Below are positions 1 to 8,698 of a DNA stretch of 64,000 nt, in pieces (within the stretch, counting starts at the first letter, position 1; each line of letters opens with the position of its first letter). Location of the stretch: contig CAVUGU010000015.1 in assembly GCA_963741055.1 (NCBI GenBank), positions 174,274 through 238,273 on the forward strand. The letters are read 5' to 3'. The notes under the pieces were generated by a model, which worked only from the letters and a program-made list of their open reading frames with translations, searched no databases and was not told where the DNA came from. The stretch is from Bog-756 sp963741055. Its GTDB lineage: Bacteria > Actinomycetota > Acidimicrobiia > Acidimicrobiales > RAAP-2. The position numbers and the translations under genes are program-made.

Positions 1-2959
1 GAGTGCTCGGGCACGAGTACGGATAGGTGCTGGGGGGGTTCTGATTCTGAGGCAGGGCCATCCACGCGGCGAAGTTGGCAGGGTCGATGCTGCAGTAGAG
101 AAGGCCGGCGGGGACCCCTGTTCCAGGCGGCGTGTAGACGTTGATCGTCGTGTTGTTCAAGGGGTCAGTAGTCGAGGTGAGCTCGTTGGCCGAGTTGTAG
201 ATGTTGAGCGTGTACCTGATTGGCGTCCCCCCGACCGAGGGGGGACTCGTCGGTTCGGTGGGCGGACAGCTGGTGCCGTTGGCAGCGTCGGCTGCGTCGA
301 CTGTGCACCAGGGCAGATTGGCTGCCGTATAGGAGGTCTGGGTGACGTTGCCGACGCCGTCGCTCGCCTGGAGCACGTTTGCCGAGGAGGTCAGCGAGCC
401 CCCGGACGACCCGTAGGTTTGGAACAAGTGATTGGTGTCGTTGCCGTCCCGGTCGACCGAGTCGATCGGCAAGAGAGTGGCCGGATCAGGCTTCACGTAA
501 TTCGTAGCACCGGAGCCGTCGGTCTCTTCGACTTCGACGCCGTTCGAGAAGACGTAGGTTGCAGACGTCGTGTTGCTGGTGCCAGGGCCGTTCGGGTAGG
601 AGGTCACCGTCGTCTGGGTGCCATGGGTGACCGTTGAGTTGCTGGCGTAGGAAAAGTCGAGCTCTTGGTTGGTATTGCCGCTCGTGACCTGCTTCGTGAT
701 CTGCCCGGAGGTATAGGTGTTGGTCACGGTGCCGATCGCAGGGGAGCTCATCGACTCCTCGTCGTATTGGTAAGGACTCGAGGCACCCGTGTAGTAGGTG
801 AAGGTGGTTTGGATTCCGCCGGGGTCGGTCAGCGAACAGAGCTCGGCTGGTGCCACTGTCGGGCACCCCGATCCCGAGTAAGTGAAGGTCGCCACCTGGG
901 TCGAGGCCGCACCGGAAGCAGCGTCAAATACCGAAGCCAGCTGCGAGTTGGTGTTGAAGGCTTCGACCAGCACCGCCGAAGGCGACGACTCGCCGCTCGG
1001 GGTTGACGACCACGCGATGCAGGTATCCCCCGACGGACAACTCGCCTGACCGCTCCCTGGCGAATAGGCAGAGCTCGTGAGCGTGTCGCCAGCTGCGTCG
1101 GCGATCTCGGTCAGCGCACCGACGCCACTGCCGCTAAAGGAATACGTGATCGGGCTCTTGGCGTCGTTGGTAAAAGTCCAGGGGCCGCTGCCGTTGGAGG
1201 GCCCGCTTAGTGTGGCGATGAAGCGCGGAGCGGTCGGGCACCAGACGCCGGAATTTGCATCCGAAGGGCACCACGTCGCTCCTCCCGAGCCGGTTGGCTC
1301 GGCCATACCCGTCGCGTAATACTTGAAGGCAATCTGCGAGCCGTTGGCCTGGGTCACGGTGGCCGTCCCAGCGCTGTAGCTGACGGACATCGACAGGTTG
1401 TCGGACCACCCGTAGCCGAGGGGGCCGGCGGTCGCGCTTGTTCCCGCCTCTGACTGGGCGGCCATCGCGTCGTAAGTGCGAGTGAAGGTGAGCGGGATCC
1501 CTGCGCCGGGGATCGTCAGGTCGGTCTGGGTGTCGTAGTAGTCGCCGGTGGCGAGGTCGACCGGCTTACCGATAGAGCATGCACAGTAGGTGTCGGCACC
1601 ACCTCCACCACCCCATAGGTCGTTCCCGGGAGCCGTCCCATCCGGAATGACACTCCAGGGACCGAGCTCGTTTCCCCAGGCGACCGGCGGCCCATTTGAG
1701 CCGTTCGCGCCACCCACCGCGACACACGTCGTGGCCGACAAGCAATCAATGGCGTTCGCCCCTGTCGTGTCCGAGCTGGATAGCGTCGTGCCGGTCCAGG
1801 TAGAACCCGATAATGCCTCCGAGTACGGACTGGAGTAAGTGCTCACGGCGACGCACGTCGAAATTGAAGTGCACGATACGCCGAATGGCTGAAGGTCAGG
1901 CTGAGGCGTCGTCTGACCCGACGGCAACGACAGGTCGGTTGTGGTCCAGGTAGAACCCGAAAGCGTATCGGCTACAGGCTGCTGCTTGTTGCCGGAGTAA
2001 CCCATGGCGACACACGCGCTACTACTGACGCACGAGAGCCCCGTCAGATACGAAGTCCCTGGCAGTGCCTGCTCGGTCCAGGTCGAACCGGAGAGCGATT
2101 CGCTGAAGGAACCGTTGCCGACATCATTTTCATATCCGACCATCAGACATGAGGTTGTCGATGTGCATTGGATGCCGCTTGGTATTGGTTCGGCAGAATC
2201 GTCCGCAGCGGGAAGGTCCGATGGCGTCCAAGTTGTGCCGGAAAGCGTTTCAGCGATCGGCTGGAACTCGGCCTCACCCATCGGTTGGTTGTAACCCACG
2301 GCGACGCAAGATGTTGAGGAAGCACAGGAGATCGCCGTCAACTGTGCTTGATCGTTCCATCCGCTCAAATCTTGCGGCGCAGTAACACTCCAGCCAGAAC
2401 CGGACCAGCTGGCCACTATCGGAAGGGTGTCGTCGGAAGAAGTATTCAAGGCAGAGCCTGATGCCACGCACGCCGTCGTCGACACACATGAGACGCCAGT
2501 GAAGCCGCCATTGGTCCACCCAGAAGGAAGGGACGGCGCAGCCACAGTCCAGCTGCCGTAAGAGAGAGTGTCAATGATGGCGGTCGGCTCGCCGCCGGAG
2601 GTGTGCCCCCATCCCGCTGCAACGCACAGCGAAGTGCTCGGACAGGAGATGCTGTTGAGGTCGCCGTTCGTGTCGCTTGTCGGCATCGGAAGATTGACTT
2701 GATTCCCATCCCATCCGCTGCTCGCTGCTGCTGCTGGATGTACCCCAACCCCAACGATGGTGATCGTGGTCAACGTGCCCGTAGCCATCGTGCACGCGGC
2801 AACAATTCGAGCGAGCCGAGACAGACGGGTTACTTGGCGTGCACCTGACCGTCCCTGGAACTGATGGCCGGCTCTGAGTAACGAACGCAGATGTGTAGCC
2901 ACGGTATGAAACTGCGGCTCCGACCGGACTATCCCACGGTCGGCTTGGAACCTAGGCAT
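1..2959 (-). CDS. Secreted RHS/YD-repeat protein, C-terminus beyond window
   Basis: One frame stays open from the left edge to about 2959, so the C-terminus lies outside the window. After a hydrophobic, signal-like stretch near codons at 2835-2735 come seven imperfect repeats of roughly 38-55 residues (about 2690-1640). Each has a SCxSxxxCVAVG core followed by an LSGSTWT-like segment. From about 1590 the protein enters a DUF6531/RHS core (PVDLATGDYY, then IPLTFTRTYD), then YD-type repeats such as YNSANELTSTTDP. RHS proteins are large secreted or surface shells, often carrying a variable C-terminal toxin; that end is not visible here. The start is uncertain: ATG at 2959 is used, GTG at 2902 and ATG at 3025 are alternatives. 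Confidence 0.85.
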   Translation of the reverse strand, partial: MPRFQADRGIVRSEPQFHTVATHLRSLLRAGHQFQGRSGARQVTRLSRLARIVAACTMATGTLTTITIVGVGVHPAAAASSGWDGNQVNLPMPTSDTNGDLNSISCPSTSLCVAAGWGHTSGGEPTAIIDTLSYGSWTVAAPSLPSGWTNGGFTGVSCVSTTACVASGSALNTSSDDTLPIVASWSGSGWSVTAPQDLSGWNDQAQLTAISCASSTSCVAVGYNQPMGEAEFQPIAETLSGTTWTPSDLPAADDSAEPIPSGIQCTSTTSCLMVGYENDVGNGSFSESLSGSTWTEQALPGTSYLTGLSCVSSSACVAMGYSGNKQQPVADTLSGSTWTTTDLSLPSGQTTPQPDLQPFGVSCTSISTCVAVSTYSSPYSEALSGSTWTGTTLSSSDTTGANAIDCLSATTCVAVGGANGSNGPPVAWGNELGPWSVIPDGTAPGNDLWGGGGGADTYCACSIGKPVDLATGDYYDTQTDLTIPGAGIPLTFTRTYDAMAAQSEAGTSATAGPLGYGWSDNLSMSVSYSAGTATVTQANGSQIAFKYYATGMAEPTGSGGATWCPSDANSGVWCPTAPRFIATLSGPSNGSGPWTFTNDAKSPITYSFSGSGVGALTEIADAAGDTLTSSAYSPGSGQASCPSGDTCIAWSSTPSGESSPSAVLVEAFNTNSQLASVFDAASGAASTQVATFTYSGSGCPTVAPAELCSLTDPGGIQTTFTYYTGASSPYQYDEESMSSPAIGTVTNTYTSGQITKQVTSGNTNQELDFSYASNSTVTHGTQTTVTSYPNGPGTSNTTSATYVFSNGVEVEETDGSGATNYVKPDPATLLPIDSVDRDGNDTNHLFQTYGSSGGSLTSSANVLQASDGVGNVTQTSYTAANLPWCTVDAADAANGTSCPPTEPTSPPSVGGTPIRYTLNIYNSANELTSTTDPLNNTTINVYTPPGTGVPAGLLYCSIDPANFAAWMALPQNQNPPSTYPYSCPST

Positions 2960-3686
2960 AGCTATAGCTAAGGCCTCTCGGCAATCACTAGCCGATCCGT
3001 CAGGACCCCGCTCCTTTGCCCGCATGCCGTACCTCCGAGAGCTCGCCGCTAGCCGACATTTGGTGATACCTGCCTGGGTACTTCGACGCATCTGTCTAGC
3101 CGACTCGAAGGATGCCTGCACGAGATTTCACTGCGTTGCAACCGTGGGTTGCGGTGATCTGTCGGTGAAGAAGACGACTCACCACCGGTAACGCCGCATA
3201 ATCGCGGACCTGCGTAGTCGCGTGGAATCGGCGACGATCATCCGGGCCGATCACCCGGAAGGCAGTGCGAGACGCTGGTTGGCAGCGCCGCTCGGGCTGG
3301 AGGGGCTCGGTCCGAGCGTCGTCTGCCGCCGCCTTCTGGTCTTGCACCAGATGATCGAATCCTGCGTCAGATGCAAGATCGTGACGATCCGCCCAGCTGA
3401 CGAGCCCGTTGATCGTCTGGGTCGTCAGCCACCTCACCAGGCGTGATGAATTGTGACCGTGCGTCCTGCCTGGTCGTTGCGCTTCACCACGAGACCGGGA
3501 TGCGCGCCAGGCGGAATATGCGAGGTTTCTTGATCTTCGTAAAGAAGGTTGTCACACACTTCCGGGGCTTCCTGGGCTGAGGCGCTCTGCCGGGCCGAAC
3601 CCTTGGTGCGGCACGCCGGCGGGCGCCGCAGGCAGGCCCGCCGGCGTGAGCCGGCAATCCATCCGGAGAAATGGAAGACGCCCTGC
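2960..3686. other. Gap between RHS gene and mobile element, no convincing gene
   Basis: No frame here is convincing. A minus frame at 3096-3437 (113 codons, GTG start) and an overlapping plus frame at 3222-3446 both have moderately GC-rich third positions, but I recognise neither product and they overlap on opposite strands. This may be the decayed left flank of the integrative element. I looked here for a copy of the tRNA-Glu 3' end that would mark its left attachment site and did not see one. Confidence 0.4.
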
Positions 3687-4015
3687 TCAATCGCAGAATC
3701 GGTTCGTGTCCTCGTTGAGCGCATCTTCCGTTTGCTTCGCCTGCTCCAGGACGTTCTGAGCAAGCGCGCACACGGCGTCGTCGTGACTTTCGGCGAAGAG
3801 AACACGGAGCTGTGCGTGGACAGCGTCGAGCTCGACGAAGAGGTCGAGAGAGATCGAGAGTCGGGTCGGCAGCAACGGCGTCGGCTACGAGCGGCGCGAC
3901 TTTCCGCGAGGCGCATGGACGCGGCGCCGAAGTCCAGGAACTCCTCGAGCTGATGACGACTGATCCGACCCGTCGGTCTGCGTGCTGATTCCGGCGCGAC
4001 CTCGGCTCGCGTCAC
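3687..4015 (-). CDS. Hypothetical helical protein of the mobile element, frameshifted
   Basis: Two minus-strand segments in different frames join near 3876 into a plausible protein of about 108 residues. The upstream part contains HQLEEFLDFGAASMRL. The downstream part contains LFVELDAVHAQLRVLFAE and ends NRFCD. Codon use in both parts is strongly coding-like (GC-rich third positions), and the downstream part has an in-frame stop immediately before its first codon, so a one-base shift is the simplest explanation. The GTG start at 4015 is a guess without a clear ribosome site. Product unknown; it lies in the accessory part of the element left of the replication gene. Confidence 0.4.
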
Positions 4016-4296
4016 TCGCTGAGAATCCCGTCGAGCGCTCCTCTCCCAGGGAGCGACGGGCCCTTGTCGCTCCTTGACTGCCTCGAACCGAGACGCAGCA
4101 GGCGGGTCAAGGGGGAGCGTCAGCTCCAGCGAGGAGAGCCACCGACGGACCGGCGGAACGAAGAAGCCATGGCTCTTCGAGCGGCGCTTGACGCGGCAAG
4201 CGGCGTCTCGGCACCCCCTCCAGCCCACCGCAACTGCGGTTACGGCGCCTTTTGAACCCGCAGGTCAAAGAGTTCTTTCCCGAGGCGAGGGAGAAA
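4016..4296. other. Element interval without recognisable gene
   Basis: Only overlapping low-quality frames are present. The left part could belong to a longer version of the minus-strand hypothetical gene. The right part leads into the repeated leader at 4297. Confidence 0.3.
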
Positions 4297-4338
4297 GTTG
4301 ACAATTTAGTTGACACCCCCGCGGGCACCCTGCCCGCC
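4297..4338 (+). promoter_or_regulatory. Leader copy 1: paired heptamers plus hairpin before a start codon
   Basis: The heptamer GTTGACA occurs twice, separated by ATTTA (4297-4315). It is followed by a perfect 7-bp inverted repeat GCGGGCA/TGCCCGC with a CCC loop (4321-4337), one base before ATG 4339. The same arrangement recurs 247-248 bp downstream in front of the replication gene. Direct repeats of this kind resemble iterons or operators; the hairpin occupies the ribosome-site position. Function is inferred. Confidence 0.5.
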
Positions 4339-4590
4339 ATGAACACCAACTCCCTCCAGAGCTTCTCGACTCGCTGGCACTTCCCGGGCCGGCAAGGAAC
4401 CGATCCCTTGGAGCTTCGCGACCGGTCCGGTGTCGTCAACGACACGCAGGTGGTTCGGAACATTCTGCGAGCTCCTCCGGCGGCTGTCGGGCGCCTTCGC
4501 GGAGGTCCACGTCGGGAACCTATTTTCGGCGGCCGGGGAGCAAGTTCACACTTTAGTTCACACCTTGTCGGGCACCCTGCCCGACGATGA
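4339..4590 (+). pseudogene. Truncated diverged duplicate of the rep 5' end
   Basis: An 83-codon frame whose first ~36 codons align without gaps to the start of the replication gene at 4587: both have DP(L/F)EL at residues 22-26, followed by a (G/R)V(V/L)N motif at the same offset. Similarity ends after about codon 36, and the frame stops in a TGA that overlaps the rep ATG (ATGA). It therefore looks like a remnant of a ~248-bp tandem duplication that also copied the leader. Whether it is translated, for example to couple ribosomes onto rep, cannot be told. Confidence 0.5.
4544..4586 (+). promoter_or_regulatory. Leader copy 2: paired heptamers plus hairpin before rep
   Basis: GTTCACA occurs twice around CTTTA (4544-4562), then a perfect inverted repeat TCGGGCA/TGCCCGA with a CCC loop (4568-4584) directly before ATG 4587. 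Compared with copy 1, both heptamers carry the same G-to-C change and both hairpin arms changed together, so dyad and repeat symmetry are preserved. No Shine-Dalgarno sequence is visible, so the hairpin could control initiation or bind Rep. Inference. Confidence 0.5.
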
Positions 4591-6065
4591 GCGCCAACCC
4601 GCAACTGCCGCGCTCGGCTCGGGAGCGTCATCGCCGCGAGGGGTCGAGCGACCCATTCGAGCTTGGCGACGAGGTCCGCGTCCTCAACGGCATCTTCGCC
4701 CGGCTCAACGCCCCCGGTGGCTACGACGCCTTCGAAGCACAAGTGCGGGCCGCCAGGACCTGCCGGCGCCCGGTGCGGCTTTCAGGCCGCATCACCAGGT
4801 CGAACCCTGAGGGCAGGCAAGAGGTCGCCTTCGACACCCGCACGCTGCCCGACGGCGTGCTGCTCAAGGCGTGCGGGTCGAGGCGCGAGACGGTGTGCCC
4901 GCCCTGTGCCTCCCTCTACCGAGGGGACGCCTTCGCCTTGGTGGCCGCGGGCCTGCGCGGCGGCAAGGGGACCCCGGATGACGTCTCGGACCATCCGACG
5001 GTGTTCTTGACGCTGACCGCCCCGAGCTTCGGTGCGGTGCACCGCCGCCTGCCAGACGGGAACTGCCACCTCGCCGGACGGCGCTGTTCCCACGGAGTAC
5101 CCCTCATCTGTGCGACCCGCCATACCGAAGATGACGAAGACCTCGGAGGTGCCCTCTGTCCCGACTGCTACGACTACGAGGCTGCAGTGCTCTTCAACGC
5201 GGGGGTCTCCGAGCTCTGGAGGCGCACGACCATCTACGCGCTCCGGGCTCTCGGGTCCCTGGCCGGCACGAGCGCACGAGAGGCGGCCCGCAGACTCCGG
5301 CTGTCCTATGTGAAGGTCGTCGAGTTCCAACGTCGCGGCTCGGTCCACATCCACGCGTTGGTCCGGGTCGACGCGCGCGGCGACGAACTGGGCGAGGCCC
5401 CCGAGGGGATCGACGCCGACATGTTGGCCGCTGCGCTGCGGATCGCGAGCCAGAAGGTGAGCGCACCACTGCCAGGCGCAATCGACGAGCGCCGCATGGT
5501 GTGGGGTCAGCAGATCGATACCGCGGTCGTGACGGACGCAGACGAGGGCCGGCGCCGTGCGGCTGCGTATTTCGGGAAGTACGCCGCCAAGGGAAGCGAC
5601 GAGCACGGCGTGCTCGACCACCGATTGCGGACCGGAGTTCCGAGAGGCGCACGCTTGCCGGCGCACCTCCGCAAGCTCGTCGAGACCGGGTGGTCCCTTG
5701 CCGATCAGCCGGCGCTCACCGACTTCCGTTTGAGAGCCTGGGCCCACACCTGTGGGTTCCGCGGGCACTTTCTCACCAAGTCCCGGCGCTACTCGACGAC
5801 CTTCGGCGAGCTCCGTGCCGAACGGCAGCGGTGGCGAGTGGTTGAGCTCGGCCACGGTCCGAGCGACGACGAGTCCGAATCGGAACACCCAGAGCTGCGC
5901 GAGTGGACCTACGAGGGCTCGGGCTACCTGACGGTCGGCGACGCCTGCCTCGCACGCAACCTCGAGGACCAACGCCGGCTCGGTCGGTCGATTGCACGCG
6001 AGGAGCGAGAAGACAGGGCAGCAGCGGCAGTGGTTCCAGCGCTTCGGGAGGAGCAGAAGCGATGA
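4587..6065 (+). CDS. RepSA-type replication initiator of an integrative element
   Basis: 492 residues, resembling the rolling-circle initiators of pSAM2-like actinobacterial integrative elements. It has a Cys/His-rich region in the N-terminal half (CPPC near residue 112; further Cys and a CPDC motif near 190). An HUH motif in GSVHIHALV lies near residues 252-260, and a candidate catalytic tyrosine region, YFGKYAAKG, near 328. Such proteins nick the element origin and start rolling-circle replication after excision. The gene overlaps xis by four bases (ATGA). The start follows the repeated leader and lacks an obvious ribosome site. Confidence 0.88.
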   Translation: MSANPQLPRSARERHRREGSSDPFELGDEVRVLNGIFARLNAPGGYDAFEAQVRAARTCRRPVRLSGRITRSNPEGRQEVAFDTRTLPDGVLLKACGSRRETVCPPCASLYRGDAFALVAAGLRGGKGTPDDVSDHPTVFLTLTAPSFGAVHRRLPDGNCHLAGRRCSHGVPLICATRHTEDDEDLGGALCPDCYDYEAAVLFNAGVSELWRRTTIYALRALGSLAGTSAREAARRLRLSYVKVVEFQRRGSVHIHALVRVDARGDELGEAPEGIDADMLAAALRIASQKVSAPLPGAIDERRMVWGQQIDTAVVTDADEGRRRAAAYFGKYAAKGSDEHGVLDHRLRTGVPRGARLPAHLRKLVETGWSLADQPALTDFRLRAWAHTCGFRGHFLTKSRRYSTTFGELRAERQRWRVVELGHGPSDDESESEHPELREWTYEGSGYLTVGDACLARNLEDQRRLGRSIAREEREDRAAAAVVPALREEQKR

Positions 6066-6361
6066 CGGAGAAGGTCCTCCTGACCGTCGAGGAGGCGGCC
6101 GAGCGCCTCTCGATCGGACGCACCAAGGCCTTCGAGCTGATCGCAAAGGGCGAGCTCGAGTCGGTGATTATCGGGCGTGCTCGTCGGGTTCCGGTCCAGG
6201 CCCTGGAGCCGTTCGTCGCGGCGCTCCGGGAGAAGAGCAAGGCCCAACACCCATCGGCCACAATGCAGGGTGGGTGGTCGCGTACCCCGCCCGCCGACGC
6301 CGAGGCTGTGGCAGCCGACGAGTACGCCGGGAGCGGTAACTGTTTCGATAGGACCAGATGA
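6062..6361 (+). CDS. xis: Excisionase-type MerR/HTH_17 DNA-binding protein
   Basis: 99 residues. The first ~60 form the compact winged-helix domain typical of element excisionases (LTVEEAAERLSIGRTKAFELI, then IGRARRVPVQALEPFV). The ATG overlaps the rep stop codon, so translation is probably coupled, and the integrase starts 65 bp downstream. Excisionases bend att DNA and steer the integrase toward excision. The C-terminal ~35 residues are low in recognisable structure. Confidence 0.85.
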   Translation: MTEKVLLTVEEAAERLSIGRTKAFELIAKGELESVIIGRARRVPVQALEPFVAALREKSKAQHPSATMQGGWSRTPPADAEAVAADEYAGSGNCFDRTR

Positions 6362-6426
6362 TGCGCACGCGTGTCAGCAATCCGCCTGAGGCCGACGTCT
6401 TCAGGACCGAAGGCTCATAGCTGGCT

Positions 6427-7647
6427 ATGGCCCAGGTGATCAGACGAACCACCCGTGCAGGCGAGGTGCGCTACGACGTGCGCACCCGTATCGGTGGACG
6501 CGTGGTCACGAAGACGTTCAAGCGCCGCAAGGACGCCGACGCCTACTCCACCACCGTCGAAGCCGACCGCCTGCGGGGTGTCGCCATCGACCCACGGCGC
6601 GCCAAAGTGTCGCTTCGGACATTCGGCGACTGCAACTTGGCCGGTCGCACCTACCTCGCCGAACGAACGGTCGCGAAGTATCGCTGGCTCCTCGACCATC
6701 ACATCCTGCCGGCCTTGGGTGACAAGGCGCTCGCTTCGATCACACCGTCTGACGTGCGCACGTGGCACGCGAAGCTCGCCAAGCAGAAGCCGACCACCGC
6801 CGCCGGTGCGTACCGCCTGCTCTCTTCGATCATGCGTGCTGCAGTGGCAGACGAGATCCTCTATCGAAATCCTTGCCAGGTGAAGGGGGCTTCGAGCGAG
6901 AGCGCGGCTCCACGGCCGGTCGCGAGCGTGCCTGAGGTGAGGGCACTGACGGAGGCGATGCCGAACAAGCTCCGCCTGGCCGTGCACCTTGCCACGTGGT
7001 GCCAATTGCGTCGCTCCGAGGTCCTCGGGCTGCGACGCATGGACGTGGACCTGCTCCACAAGACAATCACGGTCGCCATCACTCGGGGCCCGAGCATGAG
7101 GGGCGAGGAGGTGGTGAAGGAGCCGAAGACCAAGGCCGGCAGACGCACCTTGGCGATCCCGCCGAACATCGCTGGCGCAGTCGAGGATCACCTGGACGCC
7201 TTCACTGGATCCGCCCGCGACGCATGGGTCATCGATGTCTCTGCTCGCACCCTCGAACGGGCCTGGAACGACGCCAGGGCCGCCATCGCCAGGCCAGATC
7301 TTCGACTCCACGATCTGCGCCATACCGGGCTCACCCTGGCGGCAGCCACCGGAGCGACGATTGCCGAGCTGATGCATCGGGCTGGGCACGCTTCCCCCGC
7401 TGCAGCTATCCGATACCAGCACACGACCGAGGACCGAGACCGGGTACTGGCCGAGGCATTGGCCGATTTGGACAGGCCGGCAGCCGTGGTGGACCTCGGC
7501 GCGCGCGATGGACGCGCGATAGAGCGCTCGGAACCCTCGGGAGCTCGTGAGGCCGAAGGACCACAAGACCAGCTCAAGGGCGATTCGGTCGAGCAGTCCC
7601 AACGGGGTTCGAACCCGTGTCTCCACCTTGAGAGGGTGGTGTCCTAG
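6427..7647 (+). CDS. int: Tyrosine recombinase (site-specific integrase)
   Basis: 406 residues. An N-terminal arm-binding segment is followed by a SAM-like core-binding domain (about residues 60-160) and the catalytic domain. Visible catalytic motifs are the first Arg in LRRSEVLGLR (~197), HDLRH (~296), GHAS (~320) and the nucleophile Tyr in IRYQH (~330). It inserts and excises the element at a tRNA gene. The final ~17 codons run through the 3' half of the oppositely oriented tRNA-Glu, as expected for an integrase next to its attachment site; the stop lies inside the tRNA D-arm side. Confidence 0.93.
   Translation: MAQVIRRTTRAGEVRYDVRTRIGGRVVTKTFKRRKDADAYSTTVEADRLRGVAIDPRRAKVSLRTFGDCNLAGRTYLAERTVAKYRWLLDHHILPALGDKALASITPSDVRTWHAKLAKQKPTTAAGAYRLLSSIMRAAVADEILYRNPCQVKGASSESAAPRPVASVPEVRALTEAMPNKLRLAVHLATWCQLRRSEVLGLRRMDVDLLHKTITVAITRGPSMRGEEVVKEPKTKAGRRTLAIPPNIAGAVEDHLDAFTGSARDAWVIDVSARTLERAWNDARAAIARPDLRLHDLRHTGLTLAAATGATIAELMHRAGHASPAAAIRYQHTTEDRDRVLAEALADLDRPAAVVDLGARDGRAIERSEPSGAREAEGPQDQLKGDSVEQSQRGSNPCLHLERVVS
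7594..7647. other. Candidate attachment site in tRNA-Glu 3' half
   Basis: The overlap of the integrase 3' end with the tRNA 3' half places the crossover here by analogy with other tRNA-targeting actinobacterial elements. The second copy that should flank the far end of the element is not visible to the left within the window, so the core cannot be delimited. Confidence 0.5.
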
Positions 7648-7666
7648 GCCACTAGACGATGGGACC
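7594..7666 (-). tRNA. tRNA-Glu(CTC)
   Basis: 73 nt fold into a full cloverleaf. The acceptor stem is GGTCCCA/TGGGACT with a G-U first pair, the anticodon stem CCACC/GGTGG closes loop CTCTCAA (anticodon CTC), the T-loop is GTTCGAA, and the discriminator is G. No CCA is encoded. Its 3' end faces the integrase and overlaps its coding end. Confidence 0.95.
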
Positions 7667-7752
7667 CTTGCGGACCGTTCTGAGAACGGAACCCGACTCC
7701 CGCCCACGCCAGGCGTTCGTCGCACGACATCCCGATCGAGACCCCGTGTGCG

Positions 7753-7825
7753 CTCGGGGGGGAGGGCTCGAACCTCCAACCTCATGAACCAGAATCATGC
7801 GCGCTGCCAGTTGCGCCACCCCCGA
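7753..7825 (-). tRNA. tRNA-Gln(CTG)
   Basis: 73 nt with acceptor stem TCGGGGG/CCCCCGA, anticodon stem CATGA/TCATG around loop TTCTGGT (anticodon CTG), T-stem GGAGG/CCTCC and discriminator G. No CCA encoded. It lies 86 bp upstream of tRNA-Glu on the same strand; the two are probably cotranscribed. Confidence 0.94.
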
Positions 7826-7982
7826 ATGGGCGAACCGCCAATTTACCCGACCGGCCAAGGCCCGGGCAGTCCTCTCGGAGACCTCTCGAGCACCGCTCGG
7901 ACACCAGGTCGTCGCTACGATCGACGGGCCGGATGCGCGTGAGAGGCGCAACACGAGGAGCGAAGCCCCTGGGAGTCGCCGG

Positions 7983-8661
7983 ATGAAGCCACCGATCAGG
8001 CTGGTCGTACTGGACTTGGCCGGCACCACCGTCGACGACGGTGGTGCCGTGGAGGAAGCGTTCCAACGGGCGCTCGACGAGGTCGGCCTGACAGCCGGCA
8101 ACCTCGCCGGTGACCCGGCCGACTACATCCGGCGAAGCATGGGCCAGTCGAAGATCAGCGTCTTCAGCGAGCTCCTCGGCGGTGACCACCACCGTGCGGA
8201 GCAGGCCAACCGGGCCTTCGAGCTCGCCTTCGACCAGGCGGTCGAGCGTGGCGAGGTCACCGCCGATCGACGGAGCCGAGGCGACGCTCGGCATCCTCCG
8301 CGACGCGGGAATGCGACTCTGCTTGACGACGGGCTTCTCCCCCGCCACCCGCGAGCGAGTGATCACCGCGCTCGAATGGGAGGGACGCGCCGACCTCGCC
8401 CTCTCGCCGGCCGACGCGGGTCGGGGCCGCCCCTGGCCCGACATGATCCTCACCGCGGTCCTCCGGCTGCGCATCGACGACGTCGCCGAGGTGGCGGTGG
8501 TGGGTGACACCTCGAGCGACCTCGTGGCCGGTAGCCGGTCCGGTGCGTCGATCGTCGCAGGAGTCTTGACCGGCGCGCACTCCCGCAAGGAGCTCGCGGC
8601 CGCGCCCCACACCCACCTGCTCGACTCGGTCGCCGACCTGCCGGCTCTTCTCATCCCCTAG
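7983..8661 (+). CDS. Phosphonatase-like HAD hydrolase, one frameshift
   Basis: The N-terminal part has HAD motif I as LDLAGTTVDDGG, the Thr-rich form seen in phosphonoacetaldehyde-hydrolase-like enzymes. After a +1 shift at about 8259-8266 the second frame continues with motif II (LTTGFSP), PWPDMI and the motif IV region VVGDTSSDLVAG, and ends at 8661. Joined, the protein is about 225 residues, normal for the family. These enzymes cleave phosphate or phosphonate bonds of small molecules; the substrate is unknown. No phosphonate genes adjoin it. It is convergent with the sulfatase gene. Confidence 0.8.
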
Positions 8662-8698
8662 CGGGGGCACGTCGGGACGACGCGGGAGAGCCTTCAGC

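Noticed and set aside
2740..2765. Left attachment site in the RHS 5' region
   Set aside because: The CCCCAACCCCAACG stretch only superficially resembles the tRNA T-arm; it lacks GGTTCGAA.
3434..4228. 264-codon minus frame as one gene
   Set aside because: Only the central part has coding-like sequence; the Ser- and Arg-rich remainder looks like chance. I kept the part that joins the helical segment.
4782..6146. 454-codon minus frame opposite rep
   Set aside because: It lies fully antisense to a well-supported replication initiator with recognisable motifs.
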